From Gulosibacter chungangensis (GTDB taxonomy: Bacteria > Actinomycetota > Actinomycetes > Actinomycetales > Microbacteriaceae), in assembly GCF_008831155.1 (NCBI RefSeq), contig NZ_WBKB01000005.1, positions 216,251 to 280,250 of the forward strand: DNA of 64,000 nt. Direction: 5' to 3'. Position 1 is the stretch's first letter; each line of letters starts with the position of its first letter. Positions 37,541 through 46,600 of this stretch are shown piece by piece. The position numbers and the translations under genes are program-made. Under the pieces are notes generated by a model that saw nothing but the letters and a program-made list of their open reading frames with translations, was not told the DNA's origin and did no database searches.

Positions 37541-37761
37541 GCTGCTCCTGTCTTGAATCAAAGCCGCGCAGAATGTGCGGCAACTCTCGCGAGCATAGTG
37601 CGCAAGGACCCTAGATCTCCAAGCGACATGGGGTTTGTGGAACGCGGCCGCGAGCCGTCGCAACGCTGCCAGCAGTTCACGCGGGGGCGTATTCTGGCTG
37701 ATCGGAGAGAACGCGCGTGCGCACCAGCGGCACAGCGCGCATCCGAAGGGGGGAGTGTGGC

Positions 37762-39648
37762 GTGGTCAATTCGCTTCGCCGGGTGTGGACACTTGTCTAT
37801 CCAATTCGCATTCGAGTGCTGTTCGGGATGCTCACCGCGATGGCGGCGACGCTCACGGCGCTCGCCATGCCGCAGGTGCTGTCCTGGCTCGTGAACGACG
37901 TGATCGCCGGCGGAGCTGCGATGACCGTGGTGCTATTGGCTGGTGTGATCGTGGCCGCCCTGGGCCTACTCGAAGCGGCCTTCCTCTACCTTCGCCGCAC
38001 TTTCACGATCGAACCGGCGGCCGGCGTCGAATATGGCATGCGCATCCGCCTGTTCTCCCACCTGCAGCGGCTGCCACTGGCCTTCCACGACGCATGGGAA
38101 TCCGGCCAGTTGCTATCGCGCACGATGACTGACCTCAATTTCCTGCGCCGCTGGCTCGGCTTCGGCCTGATCATGCTCTTCACGGACGTCGTGACGATTG
38201 TCGCGGGCATCGTGCTGATGTGGGGATCCGCGGGGATTCTGTCGTTGATTTATTTCTGTGGGGCATTGCCGTTGGTGGTGATGGTGTGGCAGTTCTCCTT
38301 ACGCTTCCAACGGATTTCGCGCTTGAGCCAAGATCAGGCTGGCGACCTCGCCACGAATGTTGAGCAATCGGTCCACGGCATCCGCGTCATCAAAGCTTTC
38401 GGCCGTGCCGATGACGCCCTCGAACAGTATTCGGAACTCGCCGACACCGTGCGCAACACCGAAGTCCGCAAGGGCAGGCTGAGCGCCACCTTCGATTCGC
38501 TGCTGCTGCTCCTTCCCGAACTTGCACTCGGTGTGGCCCTGTTGGTGGGACTCTTCCATGTCGCGGACGGTCAAATCACCGTCGGCGGGCTCTCCGCATT
38601 TTTCGCGACGGCGATGATTCTCACCGGCCCCGTCACGATGCTCGGACAACAACTTGGCAATGCGGCCGCGGCCATCGCCGTGCTCAACCGCCACGACGAA
38701 GTCGCCAACGAAAAGCCCACGATCGTCGAGCCCGAGCACCCCGCGCCGTTTATCGCGGCGGATGCTAAGGGAGACCTGTCGTTTCGCGGGGTGGCCTTCC
38801 GCTATCAGGATGCGCCCGAGGGCAGCGAGACGCTTCGCGATATCACTCTCGATGTGCGCCGGGGTGAGACCCTCGCGATCGTCGGCGTGACTGGCTCAGG
38901 GAAGTCAACGCTGCTGCAACTTGTGCCGCGCCTGTATGACGCCACCGCGGGGACGGTGCTCGTCGACGGGCAGGACGTGCGAGCGCTACCGCTTGCTCAA
39001 CTTCGTGCGGCAACCGCCATGGCGTTTGAGGATGCCACGCTCTTTTCCGGTTCGGTGCGAGAAAACGTGCTCCTCGGTGCCGACCCCGAACTCAGCGACA
39101 CCGAGGCCGAGGCACTGCTCGATCTCGCGCTGCGCACCGCCGATGCTGGGTTCACCTACGACCTCCCCGAGGGGCTTGACACCAGAATCGGCGAGCAGGG
39201 GCTTTCACTCTCCGGCGGGCAACGACAGCGCATTGCGCTCGCCCGCGCAATTGCCGTCCGACCGAAAATTCTGCTGTTGGACGATCCGCTCTCGGCACTG
39301 GATACCGCCACCGAGGAACGGGTGACCGAGCGTCTGCGTGAAGTGCTTCGCGGCACCACCACCCTGGTGGTGGCACACCGCACCTCCACCGTGGCGCTCG
39401 CGGACCGCGTCGCGCTCCTCGACGACGGCCGAATCGTGGCGGTGGGCACGCACGCCAGCCTGATGCAATCCGACCCTCGCTACCGCTTCGTCATGGCGGA
39501 TCTCCAGAGCGAACGGCTCGATGTGGAACGCCTTGCGGATCAAACCGGTGCGATCGAAATCACCGGCATTTCAGCAGCCGACCCCGGCGAGGAATCGACG
39601 AATCACGGGAAGCGTGACCTGCGAGGAGGCGCGAGCAATGACCTTTAG
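37762..39648 (+). CDS. ABC exporter half-transporter, subunit 1 (degenerate catalytic site)
   Basis: 628-residue half-transporter with six N-terminal helices and one nucleotide-binding domain: Walker A GVTGSGKST, signature LSGGQRQRIAL, and Walker B followed by Asp (ILLLDDPLSALD) where active ATPases have Glu. That change is the hallmark of the degenerate-site subunit in heterodimeric exporters such as TM287/288 or BmrC/BmrD. I start at the GTG at 37762, 7 bases after GGGGGAG. The next gene starts inside its last codons. Substrate unknown; multidrug or lipid export is likely. Confidence 0.9.
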   Translation: MVNSLRRVWTLVYPIRIRVLFGMLTAMAATLTALAMPQVLSWLVNDVIAGGAAMTVVLLAGVIVAALGLLEAAFLYLRRTFTIEPAAGVEYGMRIRLFSHLQRLPLAFHDAWESGQLLSRTMTDLNFLRRWLGFGLIMLFTDVVTIVAGIVLMWGSAGILSLIYFCGALPLVVMVWQFSLRFQRISRLSQDQAGDLATNVEQSVHGIRVIKAFGRADDALEQYSELADTVRNTEVRKGRLSATFDSLLLLLPELALGVALLVGLFHVADGQITVGGLSAFFATAMILTGPVTMLGQQLGNAAAAIAVLNRHDEVANEKPTIVEPEHPAPFIAADAKGDLSFRGVAFRYQDAPEGSETLRDITLDVRRGETLAIVGVTGSGKSTLLQLVPRLYDATAGTVLVDGQDVRALPLAQLRAATAMAFEDATLFSGSVRENVLLGADPELSDTEAEALLDLALRTADAGFTYDLPEGLDTRIGEQGLSLSGGQRQRIALARAIAVRPKILLLDDPLSALDTATEERVTERLREVLRGTTTLVVAHRTSTVALADRVALLDDGRIVAVGTHASLMQSDPRYRFVMADLQSERLDVERLADQTGAIEITGISAADPGEESTNHGKRDLRGGASNDL

Positions 39649-41533
39649 TCGCCCCGGTGGGCCGCCACCGATGAATAGCCAGGGACAGCCCAGCCAGGGT
39701 CAGCACCGCCGGGGTCAGCTCGATGGTGTGGAGGACACCGGCCTTGCGGCCGATCAGCTTAGTGATCAAGAACGCCGCAAACGATCCTTCGGGCTGCTTG
39801 CCGAGATTATGCGACCGGTGAAGTGGCAGTTCTCGAGTGCCGCCGTTTTCATCGTGATTCAACAGCTCGCGACGGTCGTGGGCCCGGCGCTGATCGCCTG
39901 GGCGATCGACACCGCGCTTCCCGACCTCATCGACGGGGATGCATCCCTCGCGATTCTCGCAGGCATCGCCTACCTCGCCACGGCAGTGCTCCGAGCTATC
40001 ACCACCTATCTTGGAACTTGGCTCACCACCCTCGCGGGACAAAAAGTGCTGTACGGACTGCGGCGAAGGATCTTCAGTCACACGCAGCGGTTAAGTCTGG
40101 GTTTCCACGAGCGATACACCTCTGGCCGGGTGATCTCCCGTCAGACCAATGACACCGAATCCCTGCGGGAACTGTTGCAGACCGGGCTCGACGTCATCGT
40201 CGGCGCACCGCTGCTGATGGTGTTCACCGCAATCGCCATCCTGTCGATGGACTGGGTAACCGGCTTGCTGATGCTGTTGATGCTCATCCCCGGGGTATTT
40301 CTCACCCGCTGGTTCCAACGAAAGTCTGCAGAGGCCTACCGGGATATTCGCACCCACTCGGCTCGGCTCACGGTCGACTTTGTGGAGACCATGGGAGGGA
40401 TCCGTGCGGTGCAGGGTTTCCGGCGCGAAACCGAAAACGACGAGCGGTTTGCGGCGGTGGGCCTTGACTATAAGAATGCGGCGCTGCGCTCGATTCGCAT
40501 CTTCGGTATCTACCAGCCCTCCTTGAAAGTTCTCGGCAACCTGATTGTCGCCATTGTGCTCGTCGTCGGTGGTTGGCGGGTGCTGTCGGGACAGTTAGAT
40601 GTTGGTGTGCTGCTCGCGCTAGTGTTGTACACGCGTCGCTTCTTCCAGCCCATCGATATGATCGCGAGTTTCTACAACTCGCTGCAGTCGGCGGTGGCCG
40701 CACTTGAGAAGATTGCTTCGCTGCTGGCCGAGGAACCCACGATTCGTGAGCCCGCGCATCCGGTTGCCTTACCAGCGGAATCGGAACTCGGTGGTGTGGG
40801 CGGGACCCTGGAATTCCACGGGGCGAGCTTCAAATATTCCGCGACCGGGCCGACCGTGCTGCACCCGCTTGAGCTGCGCATCCCGGGCGGGCAGACCATC
40901 GCACTGGTGGGGCAGACCGGCGCGGGCAAATCCACCGTCGCCAAGCTCGTCGCGAGGTTCTATGACGTCACTGACGGGCAGATCACCCTCGACGGTGTTG
41001 ACCTGCGCTCGCTGACAAGTCAGTCGCTGCGGGACGCGGTGGTGATGGTGACGCAAGAGTCGTACCTGTTCTCCGGCACGATTGCCGAAAATATCGCCAT
41101 TGGTCGCCCCAACGCGACGCGGGAAGAAATCGAGGCGGCCGCTCGCACCATCGGTGCGGATGCGTTCATCCGCAGGCTGCCGCAGGGGTACGACACCGAT
41201 GTGCAGACCCGCGGCGGTCGGCTTTCGGCGGGGCAACGCCAACTGGTGTCCTTTGCGCGCGCCTTTCTTGCCGACCCGCGGGTGCTCATCCTGGATGAAG
41301 CGACCAGTTCGCTTGACCAGCCCAGCGAACGCGCGGTGCAGGACGGGCTCACCACCCTCCTCGGTGACCGGACCGCGCTGATCATCGCGCACCGACTGGC
41401 CACCGTGATGGTCGCTGACCGGGTGCTCGTGATGCACGACGGCCGAGTGGTGGAGGACGGTACTCCTGCGGAATTGATCGCGGCCGGTGGACGCTTCGCG
41501 CAGCTGCACCGTGCTTGGCGGGAGTCGATTTAA
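39638..41533 (+). CDS. ABC exporter half-transporter, subunit 2
   Basis: 631-residue partner with a Gln/Gly/Pro-rich cytoplasmic head (MTFSRPGGPPPMNSQGQ), six helices, Walker A GQTGAGKST, signature LSAGQRQLVSFAR and Walker B LILDEATSSLD with the catalytic Glu intact. Its start lies 11 bases inside the upstream gene with GAGGAGG in front, so translation is coupled and a 1:1 heterodimer is expected. The signature Gly-to-Ala change (LSAGQ) is found in many active exporters. Confidence 0.9.
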   Translation: MTFSRPGGPPPMNSQGQPSQGQHRRGQLDGVEDTGLAADQLSDQERRKRSFGLLAEIMRPVKWQFSSAAVFIVIQQLATVVGPALIAWAIDTALPDLIDGDASLAILAGIAYLATAVLRAITTYLGTWLTTLAGQKVLYGLRRRIFSHTQRLSLGFHERYTSGRVISRQTNDTESLRELLQTGLDVIVGAPLLMVFTAIAILSMDWVTGLLMLLMLIPGVFLTRWFQRKSAEAYRDIRTHSARLTVDFVETMGGIRAVQGFRRETENDERFAAVGLDYKNAALRSIRIFGIYQPSLKVLGNLIVAIVLVVGGWRVLSGQLDVGVLLALVLYTRRFFQPIDMIASFYNSLQSAVAALEKIASLLAEEPTIREPAHPVALPAESELGGVGGTLEFHGASFKYSATGPTVLHPLELRIPGGQTIALVGQTGAGKSTVAKLVARFYDVTDGQITLDGVDLRSLTSQSLRDAVVMVTQESYLFSGTIAENIAIGRPNATREEIEAAARTIGADAFIRRLPQGYDTDVQTRGGRLSAGQRQLVSFARAFLADPRVLILDEATSSLDQPSERAVQDGLTTLLGDRTALIIAHRLATVMVADRVLVMHDGRVVEDGTPAELIAAGGRFAQLHRAWRESI

Positions 41534-41552
41534 ACGCGCTAGCCTGGTGTTC

Positions 41553-42170
41553 ATGGCTGAAAACACCGTGACTAAGGTCGATTTCTGGTTTGATCCCGCC
41601 TGCCCCTGGGCTTGGATGACTTCCCGCTGGGTTGATGAGGTGGCTACACTTCGCGACAATGTCGAGGTCGAATGGCACATCATGTCGCTCGCAATCCTTA
41701 ACGAAAACCGCGAGATGGATGACGCTCACCGCGCATCCCACCAGCGTTCGCTGCGTGCCTGCAAAGTTGCCGCCGGTGTTATCGCGGAACTCGGCAATGA
41801 CAAAGTAAAAGCCTTTTACGACGAGATCGGCACTCGCAACCACCCGGAAAAGCGGGCCAAGGAAGAAGGCGTGCTGGAGGAAGCCATGGCGGCTGCCGGA
41901 ATTGACGAGTCCTATCTGACTCGTGCGGATGCTGGTGAGTTTGACGCGCAGTTGCGTGAGTCACACGATGACGGCATCGGACGTGTCGGCCAGGATGTTG
42001 GTACCCCGATTATTGCGGTCAACGGTGTCGCGTTCTTCGGCCCGGTTATTTCTCCCGCACCCAAGGGTGACATGGCGTTGCAGCTCTTCGACGGCGTCGT
42101 CGCGGCGGCCGGTTACGATGGCTTTTTCGAGCTAAAGCGCAGTCGCACGCGCGGACCGGAGTTCAACTAA
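41553..42170 (+). CDS. DsbA-fold protein related to mycothiol-dependent nitroreductase Rv2466c, CPWA active site
   Basis: 205 residues with the thioredoxin-like DsbA fold. It aligns well, from memory, with Mycobacterium tuberculosis Rv2466c: the start VDFWFDPACPWAWMTSRWV, then HIMSLAILNENRE, GTPIIAVNGVAFFGPVISPAPKG and FFELKRSRTR. In Rv2466c the active site is CPWC; here it is CPWA, so only the first Cys remains. A monothiol mechanism using mycothiol is therefore expected. The stop overlaps the rpiB start (TAATG), and the order with rpiB and nei is the mycobacterial one. Confidence 0.88.
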   Translation: MAENTVTKVDFWFDPACPWAWMTSRWVDEVATLRDNVEVEWHIMSLAILNENREMDDAHRASHQRSLRACKVAAGVIAELGNDKVKAFYDEIGTRNHPEKRAKEEGVLEEAMAAAGIDESYLTRADAGEFDAQLRESHDDGIGRVGQDVGTPIIAVNGVAFFGPVISPAPKGDMALQLFDGVVAAAGYDGFFELKRSRTRGPEFN

Positions 42171-42715
42171 TGCGCATCCACATCGCCACTGACCACGCAG
42201 GTCTGGAATTCTCGCAGCAGCTGCAGGAGCACCTCGCCGCTGCCGGCCACGAGGTCATTGACCACGGCCCTCAGGAATACGACCCGGTTGACGACTACCC
42301 CTCGTTCTGCATTAACGCGGCGCAGGCCGTAGCGAATGACTGGGCTGCTGGCACCGAGTCGCTCGGGGTTGTCTTCGGCGGCTCCGGTAACGGCGAGCAA
42401 ATTGCCGCCAACAAGGTGGCGGGTGTCCGTGCCGCGCTGGTGTGGAATGACGCCACCGCAACGCTCGCGCGCGAACACAACAATGCCAATGTGATTTCCA
42501 TCGGTGCCCGGCAGCACGATGTGACCGAAGCTATTCGCTTCATTGACCTGTTCATTGCCGAACCGTTCCCCGGTGATGAACGCCACGTCCGCCGCATTTC
42601 CCAGCTGGCCGAGTACGAGCGCACCGAGAAGATTGCCGGTAAGGATGTGCTGGCCGCTTCGGGTGCGCAGGTGCCCGTGCAGCTGGCGACCGCGGTGAGC
42701 TCCGAGGACAAGTAG
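42170..42715 (+). CDS. rpiB: Ribose-5-phosphate isomerase B
   Basis: 181-residue RpiB/LacAB-family isomerase of the pentose phosphate pathway. The phosphate/ring-opening segment is IATDHAGLEF with the family His, the central motif GVVFGGSGNGEQIAANKVAGVRAALVWN is the anion hole, and NVISIGARQHDVTEAIRFIDLF follows. The catalytic base in the loop FGGSGNGE is Gly-Ser-Gly-Asn, the actinobacterial form that lacks the Cys of enteric RpiB. The extra 30 C-terminal residues are polar. It overlaps the upstream stop and is 2 bp from nei. Confidence 0.94.
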   Translation: MRIHIATDHAGLEFSQQLQEHLAAAGHEVIDHGPQEYDPVDDYPSFCINAAQAVANDWAAGTESLGVVFGGSGNGEQIAANKVAGVRAALVWNDATATLAREHNNANVISIGARQHDVTEAIRFIDLFIAEPFPGDERHVRRISQLAEYERTEKIAGKDVLAASGAQVPVQLATAVSSEDK

Positions 42716-42717
42716 GG

Positions 42718-43671
42718 ATGCCTGAAGGGCATTCCGTACACCGCATCGCCCGTCAATTCCAAACGAATTTCGTTGGCCAGATCTGCGAGGCTTCCAGTCC
42801 GCAGGGACGGTTCTCGGACGGTGCCGCGGTGCTGACCGGACGGGTGATGGATGAGTGCTTTGCCGTCGGCAAGCACATGTTCGCGCGTTTTGAAGGTGAC
42901 TTTTGGTTGCGGGTGCATCTCGGCATTTACGGTGCCTGGGACTTTACCGGACAGGTGCACTCCACCCTTGGACAGACGGGGGAATACTCCCGTCCCACGG
43001 TCGAGGACTCTCGCGGTGAAAACTCGCTCACCTCTATCGGTGCACCGCGGCTGGCGCGTGTGCGGATGGCGGAACAGGAGTCCGAAAGCGATGTCGCCGA
43101 CCAGTGGCCTCCCGAACCTGTCGGCGCCGTGCGCTTGCGGCTGTTGACTGCGACCACCTGCGGTGACCTGCGCGGGCCGACTGCCTGCGAAGTGCTGGAA
43201 CAGTCGGGGGTGAATAAGGTCCTTGACCGCTTGGGTCCCGACCCGTTGATCGTCGACTATGACGATGGCGAGCGCGCATTCATCGAGAAGGTTCAGCGGC
43301 GGGCGACACCGATTGGCCAACTGCTGATGGATCAGTCGGTGGTGGCCGGAATCGGCAATATTTACCGGGCGGAAATGCTCTATCGGGCGGGCCTCGACCC
43401 GTATACGCCGGGCAAATTGGTCACCACGGATACGCTGCGCGAAATGTGGGCGGACTGGTGGAAGCTCCTGCGCATCGGCGTTGAAGTCGGCCAGATGATG
43501 ACGATCGACGGCCTCGAAGGTGAAGCCTACGAGCGCGCCCTGCGGCATCGAGAGGACCGCCACTGGGTGTACGGTCGCGCAGGTGAGCCGTGTCGCACCT
43601 GCGGGACGCCCATCATGCTCGCGGAAATGCAGAACCGCAAACTTTACTGGTGCCCCAGCTGCCAGAAGTAG
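42718..43671 (+). CDS. nei: Fpg/Nei family DNA glycosylase (endonuclease VIII type)
   Basis: 317-residue base-excision repair glycosylase with AP lyase activity. The N-terminal catalytic PEGHS follows the initiator Met (Pro1 nucleophile), the H2TH helix region is SVVAGIGNIYRAEMLYRAGLDP, and a C-terminal zinc finger has CRTCG and CPSCQ. PEGHS and the insert GENSLTSIGAPRL resemble the mycobacterial Nei2-like proteins more than Fpg. It is the last gene of the DsbA-like-rpiB-nei run and converges on the large membrane protein gene with a gap of four bases. Confidence 0.93.
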   Translation: MPEGHSVHRIARQFQTNFVGQICEASSPQGRFSDGAAVLTGRVMDECFAVGKHMFARFEGDFWLRVHLGIYGAWDFTGQVHSTLGQTGEYSRPTVEDSRGENSLTSIGAPRLARVRMAEQESESDVADQWPPEPVGAVRLRLLTATTCGDLRGPTACEVLEQSGVNKVLDRLGPDPLIVDYDDGERAFIEKVQRRATPIGQLLMDQSVVAGIGNIYRAEMLYRAGLDPYTPGKLVTTDTLREMWADWWKLLRIGVEVGQMMTIDGLEGEAYERALRHREDRHWVYGRAGEPCRTCGTPIMLAEMQNRKLYWCPSCQK

Positions 43672-43675
43672 TGCA

Positions 43676-46600
43676 CTACCGCAACTGCGAGATTGAGGTC
43701 ACCACCGCCTTCGCGTTCTTGATTCGTGATTCGTAGGTCGCCGCGACAAAGATCAGCAGCGCACCGGCCGCCCCGAGCCAGATCCACCAGGGCACCGAGA
43801 GCTCGGGCAGCATCCACCGAATAGCTACGATCAGGTGTGCGACGGCGGCGATTGTGCCGAGGACCAGTGGCGCCTGCAGCTTGCCGAGCGCTCCCACGAG
43901 CACCGCGGTGAGAACGAGCAGCGTGTAGATCCCGATTCGTGCCGCGGTCGGGTCATTGGCTTCGTAGAACCACAGCGGGAGCAGCATGATGACCAAGCCC
44001 GGGCCGAGGGCGGGGAAGCTGCGTAGGGCGGGGCGCGAGCGCATCCAGAGCGCCCCGACCGCGGTGAGAGCGAGCCCGAAGGCGAGGAAATACACGTCGC
44101 CCGGAGTATCGGATTCTTTGACGATCGCGGCGATGAACGTCACAACCGCGGCAATGCCGCTACCGACCGCAAACAGTTGCAGCGGGAAATGCAGCTCCGG
44201 TCGTTTCGTCTCGGTGAACCAAAATCCAGCGATTGCTCCGACACTGAGACAGAGCATCACGATCATGATGACCGCGAAGGTATTTCCAGTGATCACCGAG
44301 GCCGCGGCCACCGCAACCCCTGCGAACCACAGCGGGGCTGCCAGCGCATAGGCTCCGGCCTCGAACTTGCTCATAGTGCGGGCTTGTTTGCCACTGAGCG
44401 CACCAATGATTGCCATGCACAGCAGGAGCGCGCAACCGGGTGCCGCGACAAACAGCACGGAAGCGTTTGGCGAATCTGGCCACAGCAGGATTGCCGAGGA
44501 CACCAGCGCAAGCGCCATGCCAGCCCCGCGCAGGAATCCCGCCAGCGTGTGGCGGATTGCAAAACCGTAGATCACCAGTGAGATACCCACGATGAGCCAG
44601 GTGAACGGCCACACTCGAATCCTTGCATCCGTCACCGCCAGCGCTGTCGCCACGGGCAGGAGCGCACTTACTCCGGCTGCTGCCAATGCCGACACTTCGA
44701 GACGGTTGCGCTGGAGTGCCACGGCGAGGGCGGCGGCGACTGCGATCACGGCCGCGACCGTGGGCATCCACCAGGACCACGCCACTGGGACGGTGATCAG
44801 CCCTGCCCATGCGGTCACCGGCACCACCACCATGGACAACACACGGTAGGCGGTTCGGTGCCGTTCGCTCGTGGGATGCGTGGGCATTGATTGTGCGCTT
44901 CGTCGGCTGCTCATGAACAGCAGCAACGCCAAGGCGAGCCCGGCGAGCGTCGTGCCGGTGGATAGTGCGGGGTACGCGAGATGCTGATCAAGAGTGGCCG
45001 CGTAGAGTGCGCTGATCGCGGCAACGAGGACTGCGCCGGCAGCGAGCGCCCGCAGAATGAATGCGATGAGGGGTGCCCATTCGGATGCATCCGCGGCTGT
45101 GGGTTTCGGCGTCAAGACGAGGGCGATGGCGATTGCCCAGGCCGCAAGCGCGATCTCGATCGACAGCGGGGGCAGCATGAGTGCTGCGAAGCCGCTCATT
45201 GCGAGCGTGGCGATGCTGAGCAATGTGAGTATCTGCGTGGGGGTGAACGCAGGGACCCCGCCTTGTGCTGGTGTCGCTGCGGACGAGGACACTCCGCGCG
45301 AGACCAGTGCGAGTCCGAGCCAGATGGCAACGCCAATGCCCGCGGCAAGCGCATACCCGGTGGCCGTGGGGGCGAGGGGGCCTGCATCCGCAAGGGTCTC
45401 GAGGAGGTCGCTCACTGCTGTGATGAGCGACATCGCCCCAAGCGGTGCCAGCAGCGTCACTAGCAGTAGGCGTGCGGTTGCCAGGGCCGGGTTGCCTTGC
45501 CAGAACGCGCAGAGTGTGGCTATTGCCAGCGCGAGCACCGCGACGATTGTGCTTACCGGCCACGTGAGGCCATCGAATACTTGCTCTCGGCTGCCGAGTA
45601 GGGAAGCGAGGGGGATCGCGGTGCCGAGTGCGAGCATCCCACCGAGCGGCCAATGGCCGTGATCGATCCGTGCCGCTGACCCCGAAACACCGAAGACGAG
45701 TGCGCTCACCAAGAGCGAGAGTGCGATGGGTGCGGTGACGAGCACCGGCCACGGAGCTTCGACAAGACGCTGCACGAGGACCGGGCCGAAAAGCGCGAGG
45801 AAACCGGCGGCGATCCAGGGGAAGGTACCCCGGAATTTGCCGCGGTGTGGTGCTCCTGCTGAACGCACCGTTACGGTGAGGGGCACCGCAATAGCCAATG
45901 CGAGGGCGAGGACTGCCCAATACGTGAGCCGCTCATTGGAGAGTAACTCGAAGCCAAGCAGATTCATCATGGCAAGGAATGCGGCCACAACCGCGATGCA
46001 GTCCGTAGCGCGAGTCCACACACCCGGTACGGATCGCTGCCGCAAGAGAGTCAGGAGCGCGGTGGCCAATAGTGCGCCGGTCACCAGTGCCCAGACGAAC
46101 AAGACCTCGTAGATCGCCGCTCCGGTGATCCGAGCGAGCAATTGCACAAAGGGGCTCATCACGATGTAGCCGAGGGGCATGGCAGCGGTCAGTGCCACCG
46201 AGTGCGTAATGAGATCACAGTTCTCAAACCGAGTCGATCGGACACTTACCAAGAGCAGTGCCCCGAGTGCGATCAAAGCGATGACCATGCTGAGAATGAG
46301 GGGCCAGACGTCCCCGCTGAGCGGCCCACCTGGATCAGCCAGGGCGAGGGGAATTTGCTGCGCCGCGGTGATGAAAAGCAAGCTGGAAGCCGTCCAGGCC
46401 AGCACCCGACGATCGGTCACGTCGAGCTTCCTGGCACTGACCGCAATCAGCAGCATCACGATGGGGAGAGCGGGTGCAAAGAGGACGGACGCATAGGGGA
46501 AGTCGATCGGTGCCCAGGCTACTGCGGTGGTGAGCGCGGCAAACAGCGCGGCCGCGAGCGTCATGAGGACGGGGCCGCGCGCACCGAGCAACAACCGGAT

